Shown here: positions 1 to 12,415 of the stretch, in pieces
Layout: each line of letters starts with the position of its first letter
Numbering within the stretch: the stretch's first letter is position 1
DNA from: Mycoemilia scoparia
Lineage: Eukaryota > Kickxellomycota > Kickxellomycetes > Kickxellales > Kickxellaceae
Length of the DNA: 60,044 bases
Assembly: GCA_027575805.1 (NCBI GenBank)
Contig: JANBPU010000099.1
Coordinates: 1-60,044, forward strand
Reading direction: 5' to 3'
Notes under the pieces: generated by a model
Databases searched by the model: none
What the model was told of the DNA's origin: nothing
Seen by the model: the letters and a program-made list of their open reading frames with translations, nothing else
Made by a program: the position numbers and the translations under genes

Positions 1-1072
1 AATTGGCAACCTTTGTTACTATGAAAATCTCCATGATCAACATCATCGCTTATATAAAATTGTAAAAAAAAGGGGGAATTTTGTTTTTAAAAAAATATAT
101 ATATTAATACTCAAATATTGCAATTTATGGTATTACTGAAGGGCATGGACCGGGAGTCCGAATCCATGATCCATTGCCTCTCTGGAGGATCGCAACTCGG
201 AGCATGGGCCTCGCACCCCCTGACCAATTCAGATGCCTACTTCTCAACGGAGAAACGCTTAAAGACTGCCCAAGTACTAGTTATTTATACTCTCATGAGC
301 TCCATGTTGTTCGGGACTCTTTATCAATAAATCTCTGTTTTATTCATAATCGTTTCCCTATAACAGTATAATTTTTCAAAACGGCCAAGTATTTTATTTG
401 CAAGCAAACATCCCCGCTAAAGAACAATAAATAAACACTTACAATATAATAATGTACGTACCATCAGATTAAGAGATAAAAGGCAATTGATAAAATTTTA
501 TGCTTGCTTGCAAACGAAATTCAAATAGATTGCTAACTAAAATTATAATGTGATGATGAATCAAAATGATGTGATTGAATGCATGTGAAATGAATACGTC
601 AAGCCTCCTTTAGGGATAGTTCGGATATTAGAACAACAATCTTAATAAATACAAATTGTTGGACAATTATCATAAATTTATAAATACAATTAGTCAGCAC
701 CATAGTATAATGGTATAAAACATTTATTAATGTGCGTACTAGATTTAGTAACGAGTATAAATTCTGCTACTTGAATTATTTCTATACAAAGTAGATTCGT
801 CGCCACAGCTTAAACCCAACATTTGATTCTTTTTCATTGACAATAATAATGGTATTTTTAATTCTTTTTGTATATATTTTTATGAATACTTTAATTTGTT
901 TACAAACTTAAATAGAATGCGTAATGTATGTTTTCACAGGAAAACAAAAAATAATAGTAAGTAGTATAGTCAAAGAATAAGAAAAAGGGAATCTTTATAT
1001 AAGCGACAGCAATAGTAATAAATATCATAATGACCATATATTCAATCACACATGAAGGACACAAATTGTTCC
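1..1072. other. Non-coding left edge with a compositional island
   Basis: No gene is recognisable. Positions about 130-300 are clearly richer in G and C than the AT-rich surroundings and can form a hairpin near 142-170 (CATGGAC...GTCC...CCATG). The short reading frames there match nothing I know. The rest is AT-rich spacer that probably includes the 3' UTR of the minus-strand ABC transporter. A tRNA-like string at about 693-770 is discussed under findings. Confidence 0.5.
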
Positions 1073-4000
1073 TTATTGATATTGGTCAATAATATTGGCT
1101 TCTTTTGCCATGCCATAGAATATAGAAGTGGGATCAGCCAAAAGGTTCTTTGGAGTATCAAACTCTGCTACCTTTCCACTATCCATAACCAAAATACGGT
1201 CGCTGTCGAGGATAGTGTTGAGTCTATGAGCAATGGTCAAGATAGTAAAGTGCTTGAATTCCTTGCGAATGGTTTCTTGAATGATCTTATCAGTTTCGAC
1301 ATCAATGGCGGCGGTGGCTTCATCAAGGACCAAAACAGATGCACGACGAAGCAGAGCACGAGCCAAGCACACAAGTTGGCGTTGGCCAACACTAAGGTTT
1401 TCGCCTCCCTGAGTGATTTGTGTATCCAGTTGACCCTCTTTTGATAGGATAAGCTCTTTAAGATGGGACTGCTCAAGTGCGTGCCACAATGCAAGGTCAT
1501 CATGCTGGTTGAATGGGTCAAGGTTTTCACGGAGTGTGCCTGAGAATATGGTGGGGTCTTGTGGAATAATGCCCAATCTAGATCTGAGATCGTGCAATCC
1601 AATTTTACTGATATCGACTCCATCGATCTTGATCTCACCAGCCGCAGCTTCGATAATTCTAAACAGCGACAACGTCAAGGAGCTCTTTCCAGCACCAGTA
1701 CGACCAACAATACCAATCTTTTCTCTTGGCTTGATCTTAAAGCTTATATCGTTGAGTACCAAGTCTAGGCCTTCTCTGTAGCGAGTAGAGTAGCTGTCGA
1801 AAACAACTTCGCCCTTGGTTGGCCAGGCAGGTGCTGGGCGGCTATCTGGTACTATTTCTGGTGCTTCGGTCTTGAGATCAGTGTATTCCATGATTCTTTC
1901 CATAGACACAATGTTAGTTTCGACTTCACTGTACATACGAATACACCAGTTGAGATTCTGTGTGATGTTGAGTGAGTATGAAACGGCCAAACCAACCAAG
2001 CTGGCATCGATGCTACCAAACTTAAGTGCAATAACACCCAGAAGTGCAGCGGCAAAGATCAACAGGGCGCCAATGAACTCGAGACGAACAGCCAACCATC
2101 TATTGAGACTGAGGTAGGGGTAGTATGCACGCTGATTGTATTCGAGTCTTCTTTCATTTTCAGCCATAAAGCGACCTCCCTGGTTGTAGGCGCGGATGGT
2201 ACTAAGCCCACCAAGAGTTTCTTGGAAGTGGGCATAGATTGGCGATCTCGAAACCGAGTCCAATCTCTTGAGCTCTCGTGAGGATGTCAAGTAATAGCGT
2301 TGCAGCATTAAGTAGACACCAGTGAGAGGAAGTATTACAAGTATGTATGCAGGCATGGCACTGATGATAACGCCAATAGAGAACACGACCATGAGGAATG
2401 TCTGTGCCCATGAAGAGAATGAGCGAGGAAGAACCTCATCGATGGTATACTGGTCTTTGCTGAAGCGATTGAGAATACGACCAAGTGGGGTAGTGTCAAA
2501 GAAAGACATTGGGGACCGGAATACACCAACCAACATGGATTCGTGAGTGCTTTCAGCAGAATGGATGGCACACTTGGCCCAGAGAAGAATAGACCTCCAC
2601 CATACAAAGATGCCACCAATAGCACCAAGGATAAAGTACACGGCCAAGTAGTATACGGGACCATGGGGGTTGGGCTCTTTAGGATCAGTATACTTGGCAT
2701 TGTCAGCAGCCCATACTTTGAGCCAGACATTGCCCCCAACAGTTGCAGCTTGAGTGGCAATCATGGCAAAGGCAAACAGGATCATACCACTAGTACCACA
2801 TGATTCAAAGTATGCTCTATATACACCCCAGCCAATTGACCCAGTGCGTACTGCTTCTTCGGTCATCAGAACATCTCCAGCAGCAGCAACAGTGGGCTTG
2901 CTATTTCCATCGCTATCACCCTGATTAGCCAAGATCTCTTGCTTGCGACGGTGGGCGGCGGCAGAAATGCTGCGGTGGAAGGGTGCAATGCTTGCTCTGG
3001 GGATAGTACTAGCCATAGAAACGCGACGTGCTTTGTGGAGCTTGGCCCCTTCTTCGTATGGTTCGGCAATCTCATCTTCTTCAGCAAATTCAGGGTCAAT
3101 GGTATTCTCATCAAGGAATCCACTAGGAGAGGATGGCTGGAGTTTTGGTGACCCAGACTTTGGTGATTGGCGGGATGGGGTAGCAGCAGTCGACAGGCCT
3201 TGTACTGGAGTTGGGGTTTGCGAAGAATTCTCGCCAAACTCGCGGATCAAAGCAGCAAGCTCGCCGTGGATATTGCCTATGGCTTCTTGATAAGGGCCAG
3301 ACTCAAGAACTTTTCCGTCACGCATCATTGTTACAGTATCACACTGATCCAAGAAATGGATAGCATGGGTTACAAGGATACGGGCTCTAGATTTAAGCAA
3401 ACCGTTAGGACCAAGAACGTTGTTAAATATGTGACGACCGACGTGAGCATCGACAGCAGAAAGGGGATCATCAAACAGATAGACGTCGGCTCTAGCATAA
3501 ACGGCTCTAGCAAGAGCTACACGGGCTCTCTGTCCACCAGAAAGATTAATACCCTTTTCACCAATCTCGGTCATGTCGCCGCCAGGAAGCATATCAATAT
3601 CTTGGTTAAGCGCACATGCACTGAGAACCTTCTTATAGAATGCTGGATCGTAGCTATGTCCAAACAATATGTTTTCACGCAGAGTCGCGTTCATTATCCA
3701 GGGCTGTTGTGGAACATAAGCTATTCTCCCTCTCACGTAAACTTCGCCGTCTATCTTGTACATTTCGCCCAAAAGTGATGATATGATAGAGGATTTTCCT
3801 GACCCTACTCGACCAACAATGGCAAGAAGTTCATCAGACTTGACCTCAAGATCAATGTTCTCAATAGCTGGCTTATAAAATTCCGAAGGATTCGATGTCC
3901 ATGAGAAGGTACCGTTGTCAATCTTGACCAAAGTCTCGGATCCAGCAGATTTTCCACGCCTCACATAGTCCTCACGAACCACAACATTGGGATCGAGCTC

Positions 4001-6009
4001 TTCACAGGTCATGAACTTATAGATACGATCAAGGGCAACACTGGCTTCAACCATGGCAGTGATGACGTTGGGAAATACAGCCAGAGGGAAGCGCAAAAGG
4101 TTGAACAACGAAACGGACACAAAGATTAGCTGGGCATCAAGAGGTCCACGAGACTTGCCATCGAGCAAAGCATAGATGGCAAAGGTCGTAATCGATACAA
4201 TGAATGGAGTAACGATCATTATAACGTTCTGTGTGGCAGATGTGTAGCCATACTGCTTGAGAGTAACGAGCTCCTTTTCATTACGAACGTAGCGAATGCG
4301 GTCAAGAAATGCCTTACCCCACGCGTACAGCTTGATAACCTTCATTCCACCAAGTGACTCGTCCATCAACTTCATGCGCTCATCCTTGTTTTTCATCTGA
4401 GCTTTCTGGAGACGACTCATGCGACGGGTAACCCAACCATTTATTGGAATGCTCAAGATCATGATAAGTACACCGGCAAATACTGACCATCCAAGTGTGT
4501 TGTAAAGGAGAGCCAATGCCATGATGATTTGGAAAGGACCAGACCACATGATATGGCCATAGTTGGTCAGATCAGAAATACGGGTAGCATCAACTGACAT
4601 ACGGTTGACAATATCACCAACTGAGTATGTCTGGCGAGCAGAGTTAGACAACAGCATCGACTTTGAGTAAATAGCAGTAACTAATCCTGATCTAACCCGA
4701 ATACCAGTACACATTGCATACTGGAAGTACTGGTGCAAGAACAGTGTTTGGACAGTAGCGGTAACAAACATCGAAACGGCGTAGAAATAGCCATATACCA
4801 TGGGTTGAGGGTTTTCAGTCGAGTACGATGATACAAAGTTGATAAGTCTGGATAGAAGAATGGGCTGGGTGAACTGCAGAACATCCTGGCATGCCTTGAG
4901 AAAACCAGCAAAACCAAATTGTACGCCAAATGTCTTGGCCATGGCCCAAAGCAATGATGGGGATTTTCCACCCTTCGCTTCTGCCCGCTTGATTTCTTGG
5001 TTCCACGCGTCATCAAATTGATCCGCAACCATGTAGGGAAGATAGTTTTTGGGTAGCGGCCACAGATCGTCAGCAGTTATTGGGCGTTTATATCCAATGC
5101 TAAGCAGTGGTGACATCCACGAAAAGGTAAGCTTGGAAAAGATGTTAGCCTCATCTTCGGGCGAGATGTTACTATTATCCCAAGCAGCCGAATCGTCTTC
5201 GTTATCGGCCAAAAGATAATAAGAGCCTGAGGACTTTCTAGGCATTACTTCCAGCACAAAAGCAGCGGCATACAAAACTATCAGAATGATCTGAAGGACC
5301 CAGTCAGCCGGGTGGCGCTCCCTAGCTCCGGTTCCCGCGGATGTATATAAAACCAAGATGCCAACAATAATCGAAGTCAGCCAATAAAGCAACAAGGGCG
5401 ATGATGACAGGCGAGAATATGTTTGCTCGTATCTCTGTAAACTGAAAGCCAGGAATATACCCACAGTCTGAGCAACCAGAGCAATAGATAAAATCGAAAC
5501 TCTAAGTTGAGTTTCTCCATAAACCACCTCGTGTCCCAAACGCAGCAAGGAGGCAATACCAGCCAAAAATATCAAACCCCTTTTGAAAGTGTATTTGTGT
5601 GATTTAGTAAACTCTACAGGTAATGGATCTAGGCTTTTCGATGAACGTATCCGCAAACTAGCCACCACAATGAACAGAGCTTGTAAACCTAAAACGATAG
5701 TACCATATTCAAAACATGGCGTTAGATCCAACAAGCGCTCAGTGCTCCACGGACCCTATGTTATTATTAGAATGGAAATGAAAAGCAAGTGTTAGCATTT
5801 GATCAAAGAGGGGTCGATGTATGCGTTATAAATAGCATATAATTGAATTCCGCAACAACAAATTTAAATGAGTTGAAGCCTAAAAAGCAAAAGAGGTTGC
5901 TAATGCATATAAATGTAGGATATATGGTGCTTACCCAGCCCTCTTTGTTAGGACATAGTTCAACCGAAGAACCAAAATAGCCTGGAAAACCCGCCGTTGG
6001 TGCCTCCAT
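1073..6009 (-). CDS. MRP/YCF1-type ABC transporter (ABCC family), two exons
   Basis: Full-length ABCC exporter, 1585 aa, expected to move glutathione or metal conjugates into the vacuole or out of the cell. Exon 1 is 6009-5935 (25 codons, ends ...CPNKEGW). The intron 5934-5756 starts GTAAGC, has a CTAAC branch site and ends TAG. Exon 2 is 5755-1073 and resumes GPWSTERLLDLTPCFE, typical of the MRP N-terminus; a TTG at 5734 is not the start. An N-terminal membrane domain (TMD0) comes first, then TMD1. NBD1 has Walker A GRVGSGKSS near residue 673 and signature LSGGQ near 762. A Ser-rich linker near 860-950 contains RRVSMAS, a PKA-type site where Ycf1 is also phosphorylated. TMD2 and NBD2 follow (GRTGAGKSS near 1378, LSVGQ near 1477, VLDEATAAID). 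Both NBDs look intact. The family is certain; the substrate is not. Confidence 0.95.
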
Positions 6010-8405
6010 TCAAGGTTATCACAATAAAGCTGTTGATGATGATTAAAATCCCGTTTTCTATGGCGGAGCGTTAAAAGTCAGTCACAACAGACAGCAGACC
6101 AAAAAGCGAGATAAAGCAAACAAACAAACAGGAGGTGCAAGAGGAAGGTAAGGAATGAAAAAGGAAAACGAAACCGAACTAAAAAGGTGGTTGCAGCCTG
6201 CTGGGTGGTCTTAATCTTTGGATTTATAAGCGCTTGGAAAACTAAAGACAGTATAAGAGGAAGGCGGAGATCAGAGCAGTTGGTATGAGTGGGAAGCCGA
6301 GGGAGACAGACAGAAACAGTGTCACTATGTCGATAATTCTTTATTGGCCGAAAAAAACGACTGAAACTAAGGCAAATCCCGTGTGCCTATTCGTGTGTGC
6401 GTGTGCTTGTATGTTTCTGTTTGCGTATGTGTGAAGATCTTCAATGTAACGCTCAAAAAACGTATTGATTGTAATATTGATGACAGAGGGAGGGCGACAA
6501 AAAGGAGACACAATGCCAATACTGCGTGCAAATGAAAACAAATAAGCAAGGATAGAATTGCCGCTATGTTCTCTAAACTAGAAAGCAAAAGGCTGGCTAT
6601 AGATGGGTGTATGCAGCCGTGGTGTTTATAAAGGTGGTAAGGAATTGGAGAAGCCCCCAGGACAACGACAGATATATTGGATCTATAATAAATGACGTGG
6701 TGGCACAATTCAAATATCAGTATAGGCAAAGAAAATCCGTATATCGATTTGCACAAGAAAGAAAAGAAGGAAGGGTGATTATTGTCTCAAGATCGATTCA
6801 GATAGAGAAGATGATGTTTTCTAGTCAGAGCTGAGAGCCGCTATTTATAACAATTACGTGGCTAGAAAAAACAGCCAGCCGTTCAGCAAAATTTGGAATG
6901 GATAATATAATGAGGAAGGTTACGGGAGGGTGAAAAAATATATACACGTAAACACAGAATTGCGGAAAATTGAAGCCAAGGTCGCCAGCATAGGGCAGCA
7001 GCAAGAAGGATTACTAATGTCCTTTTATCAGAAAATACCACAACCACTACCGTGGCATGTATTTTAGTATGTATTAAAAAACTCCACCTGCATTTTCCCG
7101 CATTGGCCAATGCTTGTCCACAACACACAGATCAAAAAAGATAGGGGTAGACGAAAAAGGCATTGTGCGTCTGCTGTCGTATGCCCATACCTTCATGAAA
7201 CCAAGAGTCACTTGCAATTTCCCATACCCACAGCACAGCACAGCGCAATACAGGATTCGCATAAAATTCTTTCGGACCTTCTATCTCAAAGCAATTCCTA
7301 CAAATTCTTGTTCTATAACACACAGCTGAAGCGGCCGACAAAACTTTCGTTACTGGCACATACTAAACATACTCCAAAAGACACTTTGGCACCAAATCTC
7401 CTCTTACTAAAAAATTGTCTGCATACCCAGTATTCCTTCTAGACACATCATAACATAGAATCTCATGTATGCAAATGTGATCACAGGAGAAGGAGTTTAA
7501 AGTTGCTTTTGGCCTTAATTGTAACCATCACAAATAATTGAGACATCATTTCCACTTCATCGCCAACCAGGTGATCACAAGGTGTCCTTGCATTCCCAAA
7601 AAGTCCATGCCACGGCCAGGCAAGCAAGGATCCACATCATCATCCACAGACAGTGCTGTACTTGTCAAATACAACGAAAGCCAGGATGTATCTCACTAAT
7701 TAACTTCTTGGGAGTAGCCACGAAAATGGCTTAGGCCACGCATCAACAACAATAGTAATAGTTGCAGTATTAGTAGCGGCTCTCTCTCCCTATAAAGCCT
7801 TATAGCTAAACATTGTTCTTGGCTTTTCCATATACACCAACTCCTACTCCAAGCTCCTCACATATATCGCTCCGTCTGCCTTTAAGTGGTGATGTAGAAA
7901 TGATTAGTAGGGCATTTGATACTACCATTTCCAGCAGAGCAATAACAACGGCATGGATATAAGCATGTTTCCTGTCCACCATATCCCAACTAATAAGCGT
8001 ATAACAGCTTTCTTCCGCAGCCCCAACAAGTTAAACGTGTTTCATGTAAGTATCGAAATTTTCTCCACTGCCTTATTTCTTTTTTTACTCAAAAGACCAA
8101 AACAGAAAAAAACAACAAAGCTGTTTGTAATTATTCAGCAATAATGTATGTAGCAATGTAAATCCTTCAATAATTCACTCGGCTACAACCACAACTTTAG
8201 ATTCTTTTTTCCGCTCAATCCACGGGTTTGCCTTTATTGAACCCAAAAAAAACTCATCAGGATATGGTCAGATTTCACAAGACCTTGGGCAAAATGGGCG
8301 TCCCTCAGGAGTTACATATGGATTGGCTCGTGATTGGGCCAAAATCTGATGAGGGCCTATTTCTCAGCCTACTTAAGGCCTGGTCTCAAGTGACATTTGC
8401 CCATT
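6010..8405. other. Gene-poor spacer
   Basis: Holds the upstream region of the ABC transporter and about 2.4 kb with no supported gene. There are GT/TG-rich and pyrimidine-rich runs. A 31-codon ORF start at 7953 is followed by a perfect GTAAGT at about 8046, but I found no convincing partner exon. Around 8252-8366 the string CTCATCAG...CAGATTT reappears inverted as AAAATCTGATGAG, which may be part of a decayed repeat next to the element at 8406. Confidence 0.5.
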
Positions 8406-8526
8406 TGGGAGATTATTTTCGAAGGGCTAAGTTAATATTATCAATGATAATATAGGTTGGCCAATATGCAAGTTGAAACTACTGGCCTACTGGTAAAAAT
8501 TAGTAGCCCTTCAAAATAATCACTCA
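8406..8526 (+). mobile_element. MITE-like element, copy 1
   Basis: A 121-bp non-coding element with terminal inverted repeats: left end TGGGAGATTATTTTCGAAGG, right end CCTTCAAAATAATCACTCA. The inner part holds a palindrome around TATTATCAATGATAATA. It aligns over its full length, inverted, with copy 3 at 23515-23633. The right end is followed by TA. It has no coding capacity, so any mobility would need an enzyme supplied from elsewhere. It lies about 280 bp downstream of the SDHAF4 stop. Confidence 0.75.
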
Positions 8527-8806
8527 TATATACACAATAACGTGCCTACAACAACTATGGAAGTACACATCCATGCAAAGTCTTATTATAAAATAATATT
8601 GATATCGACCTATTTTCAAGCTTTCGATCCATTCGCTCAAATACTAACCATGTATGTGCACTATTGGTACAACCCACATCTAATGGCTCTTTTATCAGCA
8701 TTTTATTCATGAAGCCATCTTTCCAAACACTCCAATGTATTAGTAATAACAACATCAACAACTGTTGTTGGTTTTAACCGAAAAGAAAGGAAATGTAAAT
8801 CTTTCT

Positions 8807-9295
8807 TCAAAAATCTGTAACACGACCTTTCCGTTCCCAATCGCCGTATCTGGTTGGTTCTGGCCCTCTTGGTCCCCCAATCTCTCCTGTTTTTGGGTTT
8901 GTGTTGTTTGGAAATGGTGCTAATGCATCTTTATCTACATAATAATTTACTCCATCCTTGTTTTGAGCCGACCCTGAGGTTGATGGTTGTTGTTGTTGGT
9001 AGAATTGTTCTAATTCCTCTTCTGACATCAGATGCTCCTGCTTCTTCTCTAGTGATGATGGAAGTGGCAAGTCTTGTAATTCCTCGTTGACCTTTTTTAT
9101 TGCTTCTTCCATTTCTGCCTGTTCCTTTGGATCTCCTAGTCTAAATGGTGATGGTTGTGGTCTTTTTCCAAATCCACTATTATTGTTATTATTGATGGAC
9201 GTTGCTGAGTAGCAGTGTTTAGGAATCGGCGATATTTGGCTGTTTCTCATTAATGTCGAGATTGGAAACCTCCCACGAAAATTAGCAGCTAGCAT
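8807..9295 (-). CDS. SDH8: Succinate dehydrogenase assembly factor 4 (SDHAF4/Sdh8, DUF1674)
   Basis: 162 aa from the ATG at 9295. The frame is open upstream to 9382, but the longer N-terminus is Lys-rich and unlike a presequence. The 9295 start gives [10 protein letters not shown], a basic mitochondrial targeting-like start. The C-terminus carries the family signature, ending [20 protein letters not shown] then TDF. The family binds the free flavinylated Sdh1 subunit and protects it during assembly of respiratory complex II in the mitochondrial matrix. The middle is low complexity with a Glu/Gln-rich stretch. Single exon. It is transcribed divergently from ALKBH1. Confidence 0.93.
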   Translation of the reverse strand: MLAANFRGRFPISTLMRNSQISPIPKHCYSATSINNNNNSGFGKRPQPSPFRLGDPKEQAEMEEAIKKVNEELQDLPLPSSLEKKQEHLMSEEELEQFYQQQQPSTSGSAQNKDGVNYYVDKDALAPFPNNTNPKTGEIGGPRGPEPTRYGDWERKGRVTDF

Positions 9296-9618
9296 TATTG
9301 TCTTGCTATATTTATATCTAATTATTTCTGTCTGTTTTATATCCTTCCTTTTCTTTTTACATAATACCAAGGATTGCATCAACTCAGTGGCTTTGCAATT
9401 TTATTTATACCACATGGTGATTTATGGGGCCAAACACAAGGAAATGATTTGCCCATAACTCTGGATTCTTGAATCAAATGCAACAAAATTACTCTAAATC
9501 AGACCTATCAAACATCCTTACCCCTCGCTCACCGATAAGATTAGACATCGTATTATAGAAACAGAGTCACTTGTTTAATATAATTAAAAAGCCCTCCTAA
9601 AGAATAACCAACAACTAC
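9296..9618. promoter_or_regulatory. Divergent intergenic region, SDHAF4 / ALKBH1
   Basis: The 323 bp between the two divergent start codons must contain the 5' UTRs and promoters of both genes. I see AT-rich stretches but no single convincing TATA box or known factor site. Confidence 0.5.
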
Positions 9619-11032
9619 ATGATGGCAGCAGCAGCAGATAAAGGCCAATCCAAAGAAAAGCAACTATCAAAATCCCAAATCCGAAAAACCATAAACCATC
9701 GAAAAGCACAAGCACAAAGTGCACACAAGAACCAAACCGCATTCAGACAAGCAGAACGTGAATTCAAGAACCGCATAATCGAACCAGATTATACCAAAGT
9801 AGTAGACTTTGAAAACATCGAAACCAACTCTGAGTTTAATAAAAATCTGATAATTCCATTAGAACTAACAACAACAGCAAGCCACAGACAATTCACTACA
9901 GCCACAACCACCACTGATGATGATAGTGATAATAATAGTAATAGCAGCAGCAACAACAATGCTATTTATAAGTCAGGGCCAATCCGTGCATATACACTAA
10001 AAAATCATCCAGGCCTAGTATTTCTACCAAACCCACTAACTACCCAAACTCAAAAAGAAATGCTCAAGAAATGCCTAACTGAGTACCAGAAACCACCAAA
10101 CAAAACCAATCTTGATCCATTCTATTATTTACCAACCGATGAATCGATATTTGGGCTATACAAAAATCCACAAACAAAAGATCAAAAATCAATAAAAGTC
10201 AAAAACTCAAATAATAGCGATAATGGTGGTGAAGAGTTTATGTCTCCAAACGATGTATTGCCTAAATTAAGATGGACTACTATCGGTAGACAATATGATT
10301 GGACAACAAAAGAATATATTTCTATAAACAAGAATAACAGTGGTAATAGCGATTTGGAATTTCCCGTGATTCCAAATGAATTGGACGAACTAGCCAAATT
10401 AATTGCTATTACCATAACAGATATAAAATACAAACCCCGCACCACATCTAACAATAACGATGATGATGATTGGGTAGTCGTAAATAAATTTAACGGAAAT
10501 TTGTTTAAAAGCCAAGCAGGAATTGTCAACTATTATGGACTGAAAGATACATTGAATGGACATGTTGATAAAACTGAAGAAAATATGGACGCTCCTTTAA
10601 TATCTTTAAGGCAAGTATTCAAAACACATATAATACCGAATCTCCCACCCATCATCATTTATCCAAAAACCTGGCTTTATAATTCACATGTTCATGTAGT
10701 TTGGGCTGTACCTGTATATTTTTATTGGGCCACGACTCAAAAGATAAACCACCAACTCCAATTTATCTTAAAAATGGAGATATAATGATCATGTGTGGAC
10801 CTTGTCGATCAGCATATCATGGTAAATATTTATTAAAAAAAACATATTAACTCACATATACACCCCCAAAGGAATTCTCATATTCACTCAACAACCTGTT
10901 TTTTTTTCTTCAAAAGGTGTTCCAAAAATTATCGAATCTACTTGTCCCAGCCATTTACTGGATTTCGATAAAGACATTGCTGACTATATTTCGTGCCACC
11001 GCATCAATCTCAATGTTAGGCAATGCGATTAA
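9619..11032 (+). CDS. ALKBH1: ALKBH1-type Fe(II)/2-oxoglutarate dioxygenase, three exons
   Basis: AlkB homolog 1, 409 aa; the family removes methyl groups from tRNA or DNA and is partly mitochondrial. Exons are 9619-10610, 10700-10821 and 10917-11032. Intron 1 (10611-10699) is GC-AG: exon ...TCTTTAAG, donor GCAAGT, acceptor TAG, exon TTTGGGCTG. Only this join restores the family sequence PLISLSLGCTCIFLLG; a GT donor a few bases on leads to a stop. Intron 2 (10822-10916) is GT-AG and splits YHGVP. Catalytic features are present: HVD in GHVDKTEENM, distal His in SAYHGVP, and the 2-oxoglutarate Arg in INLNVRQ near the C-terminus. LRWTTIGRQYDWTTK is also typical. A Asp/Asn/Ser-rich insert interrupts the N-terminal third. 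A second ATG directly follows the first. Confidence 0.95.
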
Positions 11033-11089
11033 TAACTACAAACTAATTCATTGACCAATATTTATTGAATTAAACTACAGTGTTATTGC

Positions 11090-11131
11090 TATTACTACTA
11101 CTACTACTACTACTATTATTATTATTATTTT
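11090..11131. repeat. Trinucleotide microsatellite (ACT)n-(ATT)n
   Basis: A run of ACT/CTA units changing into ATT units downstream of ALKBH1. Confidence 0.85.
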
Positions 11132-11668
11132 GTCATTCCATAGAGATACATCAACCCACTCATTATCCTGTCCAACATAGAATAAAACAAAACTATATTA
11201 ATCTCATCATTCTTCATTCAGACTTCTTAATACCTCAAAGCGCCAATATGATGTCGTAGTATCACGAGTCACAAAAATCTAAATTCATAGTTACACACCA
11301 ATATAACTTCCATCAACAAAACCTGGTCTTTATAATGTCTTGTGTGGTTACATTCCATGCTTCTTTACAATGAAGCTCCTTTTCACAGTCACAGACACAT
11401 GTTCATGCATTAAGAATTTACTACAGCATTCTGTTACCCCACATAACTGGATAGTTTGTTTAAGTCTAATTCATTCCATTAAAACTTTAAAGGTAAACCT
11501 AATAGAGAATAGTAGTAGTAGTAGTAGTGGTAGTAATAATAAACATCATGATAATAATATGTTATTGTCATGCGTAAATAAAAGAAGACAGATAATGAAA
11601 ATAAAAAAGAAAATGTTAGATAAATGTTAGAAGGGAAAAAAGTATAAAGATTGTGAGAAGAAAAAAAA

Positions 11669-11688
11669 AGAGAGAGAGAGAGAGAGAG
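11669..11688. repeat. (GA)n microsatellite
   Basis: About ten uninterrupted GA units after a poly-A run. Confidence 0.85.
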
Positions 11689-12372
11689 GTTAGAGGCTGA
11701 AAAGAATAAAATGAATATAGTTTGCATTAATTAAAAAAGAAACACACTCGAGAGGTCCACCATTTGTGTAAAAATGTTCAACATACACACACATATATAT
11801 GTAAACATATAAAAACTCTGTAATGAAATCATCGCTTCTTTGTTGTCGTCGTCGTCGTAGTCGTCGTCATCGTCAAGATTCTTTTTATGAATGTTATGAG
11901 TCTTAGAGTGAGAGGAGAGAGTTTATGAATCGAAATAATGTACAATTGGTTTATATATCTCTATATGTTTGTCATCCATAGCAAGAAATCGAGAATATCC
12001 GGCAAAGCAAACTTGTTAGTCTAAATATTTCACAAATTCGCTTTGATCCCACCAATCGATTAATAGTAAGGCTGAATTCACAATACACAACAACGTTGAT
12101 GTTTAGATAAAGATCAGATCTTGTTCGAATACCACCGTATCTGGGGTAAGAATCCATTGGAATCTCACACAACAACCGTATATATTTACAACTAACACAA
12201 TTTCTTTGGTATCCTCTCCAGGTTACTCACTCATAAACAAAATCCCAACGCTCGTAGTATATATAAATGATATCGTTACAGGTAATTATATGTTTCTATA
12301 TATGTATATATAGTCGCTTCATTTGCCGCAGTTAATTGGACCAACTAGTTATAAACCACCACGCACACACGC

Positions 12373-12392
12373 ACATATATATATATATATAT
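12373..12392. repeat. (AT)n microsatellite
   Basis: Uninterrupted AT units just downstream of the GSK-3 stop codon. Confidence 0.85.
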
Positions 12393-12415
12393 GTATACAC
12401 GAATGCTGAGACCAC

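Larger units (their letters stand above)
11033..12415. other. Spacer with microsatellites
   Basis: Between the convergent ALKBH1 and GSK-3 stops there is no supported gene. It is dense in simple repeats (CTA/ATT, AGT, GA, GTC and AT runs). The 96-codon ORF at 11340 and its antisense are low-complexity and unsupported. Confidence 0.6.

Noticed and set aside
3167..3778. 203-codon plus-strand ORF
   Set aside because: Lies antisense to NBD1 of the ABC transporter.
5734..5736. TTG treated as a start of the ABC transporter
   Set aside because: A short upstream exon (6009-5935) gives an ATG start and restores the conserved MRP N-terminus.
7953..8051. Exon starting MDISMFPVHH and ending at GTAAGT
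   Set aside because: The donor is perfect but no downstream acceptor and exon gave a credible protein.
11090..11131. CRISPR-like or satellite array
   Set aside because: It is a plain trinucleotide microsatellite without spacers; no CRISPR structure exists anywhere in the window.
11340..11630. 96-codon ORF
   Set aside because: Spans AGT and AAT simple repeats, has no family features, and lies in a repeat-rich spacer.
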